From positions 54,575,521 through 54,639,520 of the forward strand of contig JAVHZZ010000003.1 in assembly GCA_036250195.1 (NCBI GenBank): a stretch of 64,000 nt of DNA. Direction: 5' to 3'. Below, piece by piece: positions 1 through 10,400 of this stretch (position 1 is its first letter; the number at the start of each line of letters is the position of its first letter). A program made the position numbers and the translations under genes. The notes beneath the pieces were generated by a model. It saw nothing but the letters and a program-made list of their open reading frames with translations. It was not told the origin of the DNA and did no database searches. Source of the DNA: Mixophyes australis (lineage: Eukaryota > Chordata > Amphibia > Anura > Limnodynastidae).

Positions 1-225
1 GCTCTATGTTGATCAAATGAGTGATTTGTCATTGCCATTGAGTTGAAGGGGTCAGTGGCGCGGTGGCTTACCAAAATTATTTTTACCGCATTATTATTAA
101 ACCCAAGTTATTTGACCAATCCTTGTCCCTCTCATTGAAGTATTTATCTCCTGACCACCGGATGTCAGAATAAAAAAGAACCTGACTCGTGTCTGGAGGA
201 CAAGGTAAGGGAAGGAAATCCCATC
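1..225. other. No gene recognised
   Basis: AT-rich sequence flanking the hAT element. No reading frame, repeat unit or RNA gene is recognisable. Its right end supplies the first copy of the 8-bp target duplication of the hAT insertion. Confidence 0.5.
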
Positions 226-349
226 ACTACTCGCAGGGCCGGCGCTCCCATTATGCAGCCTTAGGCAGCTGCCTAGGGCGCCGGCCTCTGGGGGGCGGCA
301 CTAAGGACTACTTTATACATAAATAATGCGGGCGGAGGGCAGATCGCCT

Positions 350-376
350 GCCCGCCCGCCCGCCCGCCCGCCCGAA
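350..376. repeat. (CCCG)n simple repeat
   Basis: Six to seven tandem CCCG tetranucleotides in the subterminal part of the hAT element, surrounded by very GC-rich sequence (315-390) that contrasts with the AT-rich flanks. Confidence 0.85.
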
Positions 377-552
377 CCCCCGCCCGCAATAATGCATTTT
401 GAAATTTACCTGGCGCCTAGTTCCCGGCTTCTGGCGCCGGGTAGTGACGTCACGCCGCTGCGAGTGTAGAGTGTAGAGGAGCAGAAGACAGAGAAAGAAG
501 CAAGCAAGAAGAGGAAGGAAAGAAAATGAAGAAACTAAGGTGAGTACAGGAA

Positions 553-1475
553 AGAGGAGGCTACAGAAAACAGGAGAGGACGGGGGACGGATGCTATACA
601 TATGGGGGAGAGAACGGAGGCTACATAAAGGGGGGGGATGGAGGCTACAGTAAGGAGGGAGAATGGAGGCTATACAAGGAGGCGGGAGATGGAGGCTTCA
701 GCAAGGAGGCAGAATGGTGGCTATACAAGGAGTGGGGGGTGGAGGCTACAGCAAGGAGGGAGAATGGAGGCTATACAAGGAGGGGGGGATGGAGGCTATA
801 CAAGGGGGGGGATGGAGGCTACAGCAAGGAGGCAGAATGGTGGCTATACAAGGAGGGGGGATGGAGGCTACAGCAAGGAGGGAGAATGGAGGCTATACAA
901 GGAGGGGGGGATGGAGGCTACAGCAAGGAGGGAGAATGGAGGCTATACAAGGAGGGAGAATGGAGGCTATACAAGAGGGAGAATGGAGGCTATACAAGGA
1001 GGGAGAATCGAGGCTATACAAGGGGGGAATGGAGGCTATACAAGGGGGGGAATGGAGGCTATACAAGGGGGGGGGAATGGAGGCTATACAAAGGGGGGGA
1101 ATGGAGGCTATACAAAGGAGGAGAGAGAACGGAGGCTACAGAAAGGGGGCGAGAGGAGAGAACAGAGGCTACAAAAAGGGGGGAAGAATGGAGGCTACAA
1201 AAAGGGGGGGAGAATGGAGGCTACAAAAAGGGGGGGAGAATGGAGGCTACAAAAAGAGGGGGATAATGGAGGCTACAAAAAGGGGGGGGAGAATGGAGGC
1301 TACAAAAAGGGGGGGAGAATGGAGGCTACAGAAAGGGGGGGAGAATGGAGTATATAGAAAGGGGAGAGAATGGAGGATACAGAAAGGGGGGAATGAATGC
1401 TACAGAAAGGGGGGAGAATGGATGATACAGTAAATGTGTGTGGGGGAGAATGGATGCTACAGAATATTGGGGAGG
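553..1475 (+). repeat. Minisatellite inside the hAT element, unit about 23-27 bp
   Basis: More than 30 head-to-tail copies of a purine-rich unit built on GGAGGCTAYA followed by an A/G spacer of variable length (for example GAGAATGGAGGCTATACAAG). There are two main variants, GGCTATACAAGG and GGCTACAGCAAGG, that alternate in the first third. A GGCTACAAAAAGG variant dominates from about 1150 to 1340. This block-wise order is expected of local duplication and unequal exchange. Frames of 239 and 256 codons pass through it (638-1357, 663-1433) only because the unit lacks stop codons in those phases. Their products would be Gly/Glu/Arg-rich repeats with no domain, so I do not call them genes. Confidence 0.93.
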
Positions 1476-1659
1476 GGGAGGAGGCTGGAGAAAATAGGGA
1501 ATTGGGGGATTACAATTAGAAATGTCCTTGAGTTAGAGACTCTGGGGTCTTGTACTAAAATAGTATCATGACAAAATGCAGCTATGCATAATGAAGCACA
1601 GCTTTAATTCACCTTGCTGGGGCTACTCTAGGATAGTTAAGGAACCATTTATGTGTTTT

Positions 1660-1885
1660 AGTATTTGCACTCTATTTGGCTCTCCTCTGTTGCCCTCTAT
1701 TAGTATAATTAATTTTACATCTGCAGAATACATTAACAAATGCAAATAAAATAGAACGGTCTAGATTATCTGTCATTTAGATTACCTTTCTCTATTTATT
1801 TGCATGTGTTAGTATATTTAATATATCATCTACAGAATACATTAATAGACAGCAACAGAGGAGAGCCAAGTAGTGGCCAAATACT
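1660..1885. repeat. Imperfect inverted repeat inside the hAT element
   Basis: The arm at 1660-1706 (core CTTGGCTCTCCTCTGTTG-like, here TTTGGCTCTCCTCTGTTG) is matched in reverse complement by the arm at 1841-1885 (CAACAGAGGAGAGCCAAG). The spacer also holds a direct repeat: CATCTGCAGAATACATTAA near 1720 and CATCTACAGAATACATTAA near 1828. The arrangement could be a smaller element nested in the hAT element or a local inverted duplication. Confidence 0.7.
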
Positions 1886-1887
1886 AA

Positions 1888-2060
1888 AAAAAAAAGCCAA
1901 GTAGTGGGCAGGGGGGCATGTGAGTAAAGCTGGTGTCGCCAATGCGGCTGGCATATGTGACACAAGCTGATGGGCAAGGGGTGACATATGTGAGAACAGC
2001 TAGTGGGCAGATGGGCATGTGTGAGTGAAGTTGGTGGGCAGCGGGGTACATGTCAGTGTG
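1888..2060 (+). repeat. Degenerate tandem repeat, unit about 40-45 bp
   Basis: Successive diverged copies of a unit containing GTGGGCAG, a G run and GGCATGTGTGAGT, for example around 1898, 1965, 2004 and 2033. The copies are too diverged to fix a period by eye. Confidence 0.55.
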
Positions 2061-2390
2061 TAACAGGTGAGTGATGTCATGTTTTCTTTTCTTTGTTTTG
2101 TTCTGAAGTCTAGCATTTGGAGCCTCCCCTCTAGATATCTTGTGTTTGCTCCTGGGCAGCAGTGAAGCCTGGACAGCATTCTGCATCAGACATCAGTGCT
2201 GCGTTAGACATCTAGACTGTATTGTAGCCAGCCAAGAGGAGGTAAGAGTTATTATTTTTAAGTGTGTTAGGGGCTGGGAAAATAGATTTTTTTTATTTTT
2301 TTTTTGGGGGGGGGGGGCGGCAAGCTTAAGCTTTGCCTAGGGTGCTGGGCAACCTTGCACCGGCCCTGACTACTCGACCACCATACCCAC

Positions 2391-2845
2391 CCTTCCAAGC
2401 ACCTGCTATGAACCTATAAATTGATTGAGCAACTTCCACTTCTGTATTATTTGTTTGAGAGGCATGTTGGTGTCAGTAGCTGAGGGGGAGTGCTGGTGCT
2501 GTATTGCCATTTGGAGGCTTTTGGGGTACCTCTTGGTAAGTTAGTTCTCAATTTAAAAAACACATATATGTATGGCCCAGAATAGTGACTCTCACTGTTT
2601 AGAGTTATGACCACCCTATTAGCAGAAGCACTGTGAAGTGGCAGGTGGCTACTCATACATTTGCAAATGTGTGCAACTGACACTTCTGCATTTTTATGTA
2701 CAAGTAGAAAGCTCCTTTGCTGGTTGTAGCAGTGTGCTGGGTGATTTTCTCTATATTTCTTCCTTTCAGGATAACCCCACCCTTTCAAGCACCTGATATG
2801 AACCTATAAATTGATTGAGCAACTTCCACTTCTGTAACATTCTAG
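2391..2845 (+). repeat. Satellite-like repeat with about 390-bp monomer, first locus
   Basis: The segment from CCTTCCAAGCACCTG at 2391 recurs at 2781 (CCTTTCAAGCACCTG), giving a period of 390 bp. About 1.2 monomers are present. The same monomer occurs again near 31.96-32.52 kb in the same orientation, with matching landmarks such as GCATTTTTATGTA followed by CAAGTAGAAA, and TTTGGAGGCTTTT. The hAT element lies immediately upstream. No coding frame is associated. Confidence 0.8.
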
Positions 2846-3529
2846 GAAATGATAGCTAGAATCTGATAGGTTGCTAAGGGCAACACCTCCATCTTTTTAG
2901 GAGGTTTGATTAATCTACCCCAGTGATGGGCAACAGGCAGCCTTCCAAGCTTTAAGCTGCAACTCCTCCCTGTTGTCTGTTATAGCTTGTAACACTTGTT
3001 TAAACTGTCTGCTGATCTGTTATTAGAAATAGGTGTCTCTTTCCTTTATTAAATGTAGTGTTTAAATTAATTACTAAAACTAAGGATAAAGTGCGGCCCT
3101 TTTGAATGTCATGCCCCCCCCCCCCTTTTACTCCCTATTAATGGTCCTAGAATTTATGGCTAATCGGTGATTAGGATTTCTCCTATGATTTCAATAGGAA
3201 ACCGTTTGCCCATTCCGGGCACACTTCTACAGGAAATTAAATTTTGGGCACGTTTCTGCCAAGGTAATATAATCATTTTTGGTAACGGTATATAAACATT
3301 TAAGCCAAAAGTGATGCATATAGTATAGACAGGCCCGATATTCCCTCACTCTAATGATTAGTTTAAGCGATAGCTGAGGTTAAACTGAAGAGTTTAGGAG
3401 AAAAACAGAAATGTTGAAATTAATTCATGTTCTTAAAGTGTTCTGTGAAATATTCACTTCTTTCCACACTTGGCTTCACAGTTTGCCTGTTGTGCCACCG
3501 GCATTTAGCCTAAAGTATTTTCCATGCAT
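2846..3529. other. No gene recognised
   Basis: AT-rich DNA with one pure C run of about 13 bases at 3113-3125. Nothing else is recognisable on either strand. Confidence 0.5.
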
Positions 3530-3762
3530 TCCCAACTTCACCACACAGCAGAGTCACTAGACCATTGACATGCAGCTGTATTCATGGACTATAACATTGT
3601 ATCACCAAAACATCATCACACCTCTGTGAAAAAGTCAGCTCAAAACGTGATTTACGTGAAACGATGTTGCATACATATTGATGCCACATCTTTCCCTGTC
3701 TCCTGAATCTTGGTGATTATACACCTTGACTGCTAGGTGGGGCTCCCTGTTACAGATGATAT
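3530..3762 (+). repeat. Dispersed repeat, copy 1 (paired with 15.56-15.79 kb)
   Basis: Blocks such as the run around GACTATAACATTGTATCA (3587-3604), GCCACATCTTTCCC (3682) and the run ending TTGACTGCTAGGTGG (3727-3741) line up in order with 15578-15790. The copies are diverged and differ by indels. Possible weaker similarity exists at 33.28-33.37 kb. No coding capacity or element ends were identified. Confidence 0.5.
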
Positions 3763-3922
3763 GGCATGAGGGTGTGCAGTGCCATCATTACATGACCACC
3801 AGCATTGTCCAATCAGAAGCAGGTCTTACATATGACACTGTGCATGAATGAGCTTCGTTCCATTCTCCCCTTAACCCCGTAAATGGTTACGGTGCATGGG
3901 GTGGAAAAGCAATGTTTTGAAG

Positions 3923-3960
3923 TAATAATAATAATCATCATCATCATCATCATCATCTTA
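3923..3960 (+). repeat. Compound (ATA)n(ATC)n microsatellite
   Basis: Four or five ATA units are followed by about eight ATC units. ATC-type arrays recur in this window at the ends of SINE/LINE tails (27.46, 29.14, 35.01 kb), so this one may mark an otherwise eroded tail. Confidence 0.85.
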
Positions 3961-4126
3961 ATATTAAATGCTGCAGCGACTGGAGGTCACCCAAGGAGCT
4001 TAAACATGTGGTCTTTTATATCATGGATCACCATGATGGCTTCTGATATCCTTATATTTTACAAGACATTATTGCCTATAAAGCCCTAGACCCAAAGCCC
4101 CTTGGCCAGTGAAGACTATTGCCAGC

Positions 4127-4393
4127 GCAAGGGGCACATGCAGGATTTTTAGGGGGGTTCCCCTCCCCAAAAAAAGCCAGGGAGCTCCGTTTCGGCAGCA
4201 CTGTACTATACAGCAGCCACAGCGCTGTCAAAGAAGCGTCCAGGCGGTGCTGTATACAATACAGCACCGCCGCGGACGCTTCTTTGACAGCGCCGCGGCT
4301 GCTATATAGTACAGTGCCGCTATGTGGGGCACTTCGTTACCGGAGTGGAGGGGTTTCTGGAGACCCAGAACCCCCCCTGCGTGCGCCCCTGAG
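4127..4393. mobile_element. MITE-like palindromic element
   Basis: Outer ends are imperfect inverted repeats: CAAGGGGCACATGCAGG at the left, and the complement of CCTGCGTGCGCCCCTG at the right, followed inward by G-run and C-run blocks. Inside is a long fold-back: arm 4193-4255 and arm 4260-4319 are near-perfect reverse complements. The core is GACGCTTCTTTGACAGCG and its complement. The loop is only a few bases. The structure is that of a small non-autonomous DNA transposon. I could not fix a target duplication (GCCAGC occurs on both sides, but that is weak). Short frames crossing it are artefacts. Confidence 0.72.
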
Positions 4394-4399
4394 CGCCAG

Positions 4400-5490
4400 C
4401 CTTTACTGAGGGCCTCTTCCCCTGTCCTCCTATCACTAGCGCAGGATGGCGAAGGAGGGGGAATACTTACAGAAAAGGTTTATTCAATTATTTAAATAAA
4501 GTATTTCTTTGAATCAGAATGGATTCAATTACTTATTTATATAACTTTTTTAAATATTTCTTTTTTTTTTTAAGTAATTTTCATTTTTATTTTAACCAAT
4601 CTGAAACTGGAAGTCCAAGTCCAGGCTTCTAGATACAGTGCACATACACGAGGCGGAAAGCCGACTCATGCATGTGCAGAAGGAATAAAGACTGGCTGAT
4701 GAAGCAGTAAGTGTCCTTTTTCTTCTGCCAGCTGGTAGCGCCGGGTAGCTGACTGTTACTCAGATGCCGTGGAAAAAAGAAGACGAAGAAACTATCTTTG
4801 GACATGGTATGCACAACAGTCTTTCACTTTGCAAATTATTGTGTTTTATATATAACCCACTTATCATCATCTTCATCTATTTATATAGCTATATACCACT
4901 TCCGCAATTATGTGAATAAAGCTTAACTTTTATTGACACATAATAAAATTATTTTGTTTAAAACAGCGAAATATGTGGTAAAGAGAAATGTGATTTAATA
5001 CAGCTGTGTGTATTCCAGGATCTCTTTCTTAAATAAAGTTTCTCATCATTTTGGATCCATAAATAAATTATTTTCTATATTGATCACTTGCTGTAGTTGT
5101 GCCCCTTATAATTTATATAAGGTATTTTTTGGTATTTCGTAATAAATTACCCTTGTAACAAACCTGATTTCTTTTAGGATGTTGCAGCCAGCCCTATTAC
5201 ATTCACTTGTAGTAGGTATTAGATTAGCGCTACCTCCCTAAATCATTAGCAGGAATTGTGGATGGTTTTCTCTCTACGGCTCCCTGTATTAGCTACTGAA
5301 TGATAGTAAGTCCACCACCATTAAATAAATGTCCTCCACTTTACTCCGTGTTGAAGCTATATACCAATAAACGCACACCAGGTGATGTTCATTTCAACTC
5401 ATCCCCTTCGAGGTGTATGCTTACAGCCATCCATGAAATAATGCGCCTTCTTTAAATTTCCTTGTAGATATCCTTATTTTCACTAGGGTC
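4400..5490. other. No gene; one eroded repeat tail
   Basis: AT-rich sequence with a T run near 4560. At 4864-4905 an ATC-rich stretch followed by ATCTATTTATATAGC resembles the 3' tails of the SINE/LINE copies seen at 27.5 and 35.0 kb, in minus orientation. Nothing else is recognised. Confidence 0.5.
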
Positions 5491-5494
5491 TTTT

Positions 5495-6612
5495 TCACAG
5501 CCTTGAAAAAGACTGAGCGCAGCAACAAGACTCAAGGTAGCTATAGTGTATCAGCAAGGTCTCTGTCAGGCAAAGATTCCAAAGCAGACTGGGGTTTCAA
5601 GATGTGCTGTTCAAGCTCTTTTGAAGAAACACAAAGAAGCAGGTAATGTTGAGGACTGTAGATGCAGTGATTGGCCAAAGAAGCTTAGTGCATCAGATGA
5701 AAGACACATTATGCTTACTTCCCTTTGAAATCGGAACATGTCCAGCAGTGCCATCAGCTCAGAACTGGAAAAAACAGTGGGAGCCAGGTAAGCCCGTCTA
5801 CTGTTCAGAGAAGTCTGCTCAGAAGTGGTCTTCATGGAAGAATTGGGGCCAAAAAGCCATACCTTCGACATGGAAACAAGGCCAAGCGACTCAACTATGT
5901 ACAAAAACATTTGAAAAAAATATTTTGGCTGTAACAGAAGGCAGTTTTTTGGCCGAAATGCTGGAGAGCGGTACAATAATCAGTGTCTTCAGGGTAACAA
6001 TGAAGCTTGGTGGAGGTTCCTTGCAAGTTTGGGGCTGCATTTCATTTAGAGATTTGGTCAGGATTAATGGTGTCCTCAATAAGGAGAAATACAGGCAGGT
6101 ACTTATCCATCATGCAGTACCATCAGGGAGGCGTCTGATTGGTTCCAACTTTATTCTGCAGAAGGACAAGGACCCCAAACATACAGCCAATGTCATTAAG
6201 AACTATCTTCACTGTAAAGAAGAACAAGGAGTCCTGGAAGTGATGATATGGCCCTTACAGAGCCCTGATCTCAACATCATCGAGTCTGTCTGGGATTACA
6301 TGAAGAGACAGAAGGATTTCAGCAAGCCTACATCCACAGAAGATCTGTGGTTAGTTCTCCAAGATGTTTGGACCAACCTCCCTGCTGCCTTCCTTCAGAA
6401 ACTGTGTGCAAGTGTACCTAGAAGAATTGATGCTGTTTGAAGGCAAAGGGTGGTCACACCAAATATTGATTTGATTTAGATTTCTCTTCTGTTCATTCAC
6501 TTTGCATTTTGTTAATTGATGAAAATAAACTATTAACACTTCTTTTTTTGAAAGCATTCTTACTTTCCAGCATTTTTTCCATACTTGCCTAACACTTTTG
6601 CAGAGTATTGTA
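5495..6612 (+). mobile_element. Tc1-type DNA transposon, 5' truncated
   Basis: The sequence holds a degenerate Tc1 transposase and the 3' part of a Tc1 element. The last bases, CACTTTTGCAGAGTATTGTA at the right edge, read on the minus strand as TACAATACTCTGCAAAAG, the form of a Tc1 terminal inverted repeat starting at the TA target. No matching left repeat exists upstream; similarity begins abruptly at the start of the transposase frame. The right end abuts the retroviral LTR within a few bases. The element is inactive. Confidence 0.88.
5504..6440 (+). pseudogene. Tc1 transposase pseudogene
   Basis: In life this enzyme binds the transposon ends with paired-type helix-turn-helix domains and cuts and joins DNA with a DD34E catalytic triad. 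The N-terminal HTH is readable at about 5515-5725 (VSRCAVQALLKKHKEAG). The second HTH follows in another frame (SPSTVQRSLLRSGLHGR, 5785-5840). The C-terminal catalytic region is readable at 5990-6440: VWGCISF, the second Asp context KDKDPKHTANV, and the third acidic residue in SPDLNIIESVWDYM. Damage seen: a TGA at 5726, at least two frameshifts (near 5788 and 5990), and loss of the stretch between LNYVQKHLKK and the RRQF-like block at 5936. That is where family members carry the first catalytic Asp. A stop codon lies at 6438. It cannot make an active enzyme. Confidence 0.9.
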
Positions 6613-6613
6613 T

Positions 6614-7405
6614 TATTAAAGTAATTCTATCGGTTTCAAATAAGCATTGCATAGGCGATTGTATTGCGTTTCTAACGCACAAAGTGATTTATTTTAGCAG
6701 ATGTAAATACTCAACAATTCAATACATTATTATATTATGATACAGTACAGTACAGCCAATACTAAAACATACCGCTGCTATCGCATCCATTTGCTGCGCT
6801 AACCACGGGCACCCCTGGACAGTGATTCACCCTTGAATACTGTGATCAGTGAAGACTGAGGCTGGTAGGGGTGCAGCTATGATTATATATGCAGTCAGTG
6901 TTACACAGTGAACAATAGAGATGACGTAGCTTGCGTCTATAGGTCCAGACAAGGGTGGTTCCAGGGTAAACAGGTCATAGGCTGATTCAATCTAAGGAAT
7001 CCAAAGGAGGGGGTCATCTCTCCAGGGGATGAGCTCTGATCTTCCCACCAAGATTACTAATCCTAATAGTCCATAATTCCTTAACATTAATAACTTGCCT
7101 ATGCACTATGCGATCCCTTCGCAGAGTGAACCGGACAGTCACAAAATGTAAAGGGGATTAGTATGATATCAGACATGACACATTTATTATGACCTGAACC
7201 TTAAATAACACTAAAGTGTGCATATAATCATAATAAATAAAATAATAATAAACCAAATACTGTCAGCTCATAAATCACATTGGAATAGAATCTATAAATA
7301 TATATGTGAAACAAAATGTTATAGTGCGTGTGCGTGCGTGCGCATTTTACCGCAAAACAATATTAACCAATATACTTTCGTTCATCCAATTGTACGACTT
7401 CAACA
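6614..7405 (-). repeat. 3' LTR of the retroviral element
   Basis: Direct repeat of 13843-14690. On the minus strand it begins TGTTGAAGTCG at 7405, carries TATATAA at 6883-6889 and AATAAA at 6688-6693, and ends next to the Tc1 terminal repeat. The purine-rich CAAAGGGTGGAC just outside (7406-7418 on the plus strand, read in complement) is the probable polypurine tract. Confidence 0.85.
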
Positions 7406-7418
7406 GTCCACCCTTTGA

Positions 7419-10400
7419 TAGTACAATAAACTATCACCTTAAAGATGTTAAATGCAGGATCTCAGTACCACGTTTCATTGTTATGTAATACAAATCCCCC
7501 TTGGGGTATGACCACGCTGTTTGTAGATCTAAACAAGTTATCATAAGAGAGTCTTAATCCTCAAAACGATTTCTTCTTTTACTATAGACCGTACATTTCT
7601 GGAGCTTGGAGATAACCTTTTGTATGCCCTTCAAGGGTGCAATAAAACACGTAATACATTATTTGGAAAGGTACAAGGTACATTAGAACATGTATCAGCT
7701 ATACAGAATACTCTACTTCAGTTCATCAAGTTTAACAGGTTCATCTGTCCAACGCAGGTCTTTAAGCTCAGAATACATTTACACACTTCATGTTCATCAA
7801 TAGCATCATCCTATGTCTATCAATAATGTCATATACAAGCTCCTTCAGCTTGCTTTAATATACACACTTCTAATGTCATCAGTTATTTTCATCGACACTT
7901 GTGGGCGGGCTACTGTCTGTTCGTTCTTCCCAGTCTCCCAATACTCAGATTTAACAGTGATCGGCTTGTAAACTTTTGGGAGACTCCAGACCAAGGGACC
8001 TAGGTGATGTACTTTTCCCCTAGTGACCTCCCACCCATAATTCGGGTACCTCAAGAATATTTAGTGTAAAGAGAACTAATCCTACTTGATATAATCATGG
8101 AGGCACGTGAGAGCACACCCAGCACTTTGTTTGGTCTAAAACCTTAACCTCCCAAGAATGATAATCATTCTCAAGGATGCCTGCTCAAGTCCGAATATTA
8201 CTGGACTGGCATCGCTGGGTGTACCTCTTTTTTTTTTTTATGGGGTCTACGTACTTATGGACGTAATGCTACTCAGACAATAGCCCCTCACACTTTCTCC
8301 AAGCTCCAAGGTTTCCAAATTTTCCTTTACCCCTGAATTGAATACAGTAATTGGCTGGACCGATTATGCTACTAACTTCTCCTTCATCCCCAATACCTCA
8401 TTATCATTACCTGAACCAGTCTCTGTTGCCTGCCAATAATTAAAAGAATGAACCGTCCTGAGACGAGAATGAAATGAGAGAACACAAAACAGGAAAAACT
8501 ACAACTTCATGATGGACAACAGTCTTAGCCTTTGGCTCAGGTACTACTAACTGCATTTGAGGCCTTCCAGAACAGACTCATGAGTGCCCTTGGACCCTTC
8601 TCTGAGTGTTGGCTCCTCTGCAGTGGGTGGAATGGGCACCAGTGTGTCTCTGCTACCCTTGAAACCGTGATGCTGGTAGCCTACACCTGGTACCTGTCTT
8701 TCAAATAACCTGAGCCTAAGAAATTACTGCTCCACAACTTACTCTCCCGATCCAACATCCTGACAGTTAGTGTGACTTTTCAGGAAACAGTGTTTTGGAC
8801 GTTCTCGGTTGCTGTCTCACTATTTACCTTCTCTCAAGGTCTAACCTAGCCTCCCAGTTACAATCTCATCTCACGAGGGGTTAAGAACATTTCAAAAACT
8901 GACAGGTTAAGATGCTGCCCAGGAGTGATCTTTTGGTAGCGGGGAAGGACTAGTGGCCGAAGCTATCAGTCACTTTAATCAAGTTCCAACTCTTATTCTA
9001 TTCAATTCGTTCTACCTAGTACCACTACTTTATGTTCACACTGGTTTATGGCTAATTGAAAGTATGTGATTTGTTACCACTACTCATACATTATACATCT
9101 GTTATCAATAACATGAATACCCCTATCATCTATTATAACTCTAGGACTATCACATTGAATAACAAAAGCTTTGCCTATGACACAGTAATACATTAGACAC
9201 ATTTCAATACACCTTTACCCAGACATATTTCATTGGTACACCAGTGTATACTTGAGGATCCTGCATGGTGGTAATTGGAGGACGTGGATTTTTTTTACCT
9301 GGAGGAAAACCCATCTGCAGGAGGGATATGGGATGGCTCTATTGGTATAATTTTCCTGGCATTCTCTTAAGATAGGACGTTGCCGTCCTACTAGCTTGAG
9401 AGGAAATGTCTGGTGCACCTCAATATACTCGTACCAGCTTGCACATACCTTCTGTACCCAGCTGAGCCAGACCATTTTCTGCCTCCTCAGGGTCTGGGAG
9501 ATACACTCTGGGAGCTACTGGTTTACCTTGTCCATCTCTCCAGGGTCCGCCAGACTACTCACCACATCTCTTCACCTTCCAGACAGTTTATCCCTCAGGT
9601 AACACAAATCTTCATATATTAACTAATATGTGTATGTGTGCATGTTTGTGTGTGTGTGTTCACATTTTAAAACAATACAACGAAAAACAAAACAAAACAT
9701 AAATTTGTTAGCTGTCACATATAACCCTGCTGTCTATTTGACAGCTATGTTTGCCCTGGTGTGACAGCCATGTATGGTCGTGTGTGTAAGTGTGGACTTT
9801 ACTAGCAGCTACTTCAGTTGCTAACTGTGTCACTGTATAAAGTCCTCTATGTAGTGTCCTACTCATGTGCTGGTATTGCTATAAAACGATTTTTCAGTCA
9901 ACTCAACATCGCCCCCTAGACTAGAAAAAATGCTGAAGATCAATGTATATCAATCAATTTTCCCTCTGCCAACTCACATGCCATTCTCAGTACCTCACAT
10001 TCAGCTACTTGACTAAGTGAGAAAGACAAAGGGGTCTATTTCTATAACACTTTTTTCAAATATAACAGTATCCAGTACATGTCTGTCTAACAGTGAAAAA
10101 TATAAAACACGAAAATTCTACATTTTCTAGGGTTTCACATTATGTCGTATCTTGTGGCAAAAGTCCTACTCCAATGTTCCATACAGAGATGCATATCTGT
10201 ATGCCTAACCTCCATCAATCTCTCCACCCTTTGTGCATAAATATAAAGGCACACTTTGTACAGGAGGCAAAAAGCAGATATGCATTCTAAATAAACAACA
10301 TGAATCATTTTCTTTTCACACAAAACTTTCTGCTTAACATTAGCAGCTTCTATACACATAACACCAAACCCCTGAATGTTTCTGTAACTCATGTCAATCT

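Larger units (their letters stand above)
234..2368. mobile_element. Non-autonomous hAT-type DNA transposon, 2135 bp
   Basis: The ends are inverted repeats: CAGGGCCGGCGC at the left and GCACCGGCCCTG at the right, 11 of 12 matching. They are flanked by a perfect 8-bp direct repeat, ACTACTCG, at 226-233 and 2369-2376. An 8-bp target duplication with CAGGG-type termini is the signature of hAT transposons. The subterminal regions are also mirror-like: a G-rich GGGGGGCGGC stretch near 291-300 and a G run plus CGGC near 2307-2321. No transposase frame is present, so movement needed a hAT transposase in trans. The interior is a (CCCG)n tract, a long minisatellite, an inverted repeat and a second degenerate repeat. 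The orientation cannot be fixed without a coding frame. Confidence 0.88.

Noticed and set aside
638..1433. Three overlapping frames of 175-256 codons giving Gly/Glu/Arg-rich repeat proteins
   Set aside because: They lie wholly in the minisatellite, occur in all three frames of the same strand, and exist only because the unit lacks stops. No domain and no promoter or partner exon.
3113..3125. Poly-C run as a functional site
   Set aside because: Simple homopolymer like several other C or G runs in the window.
5611..5976. 121-codon minus-strand frame over the Tc1 element
   Set aside because: Shadow of the transposase, which is recognisable on the plus strand.
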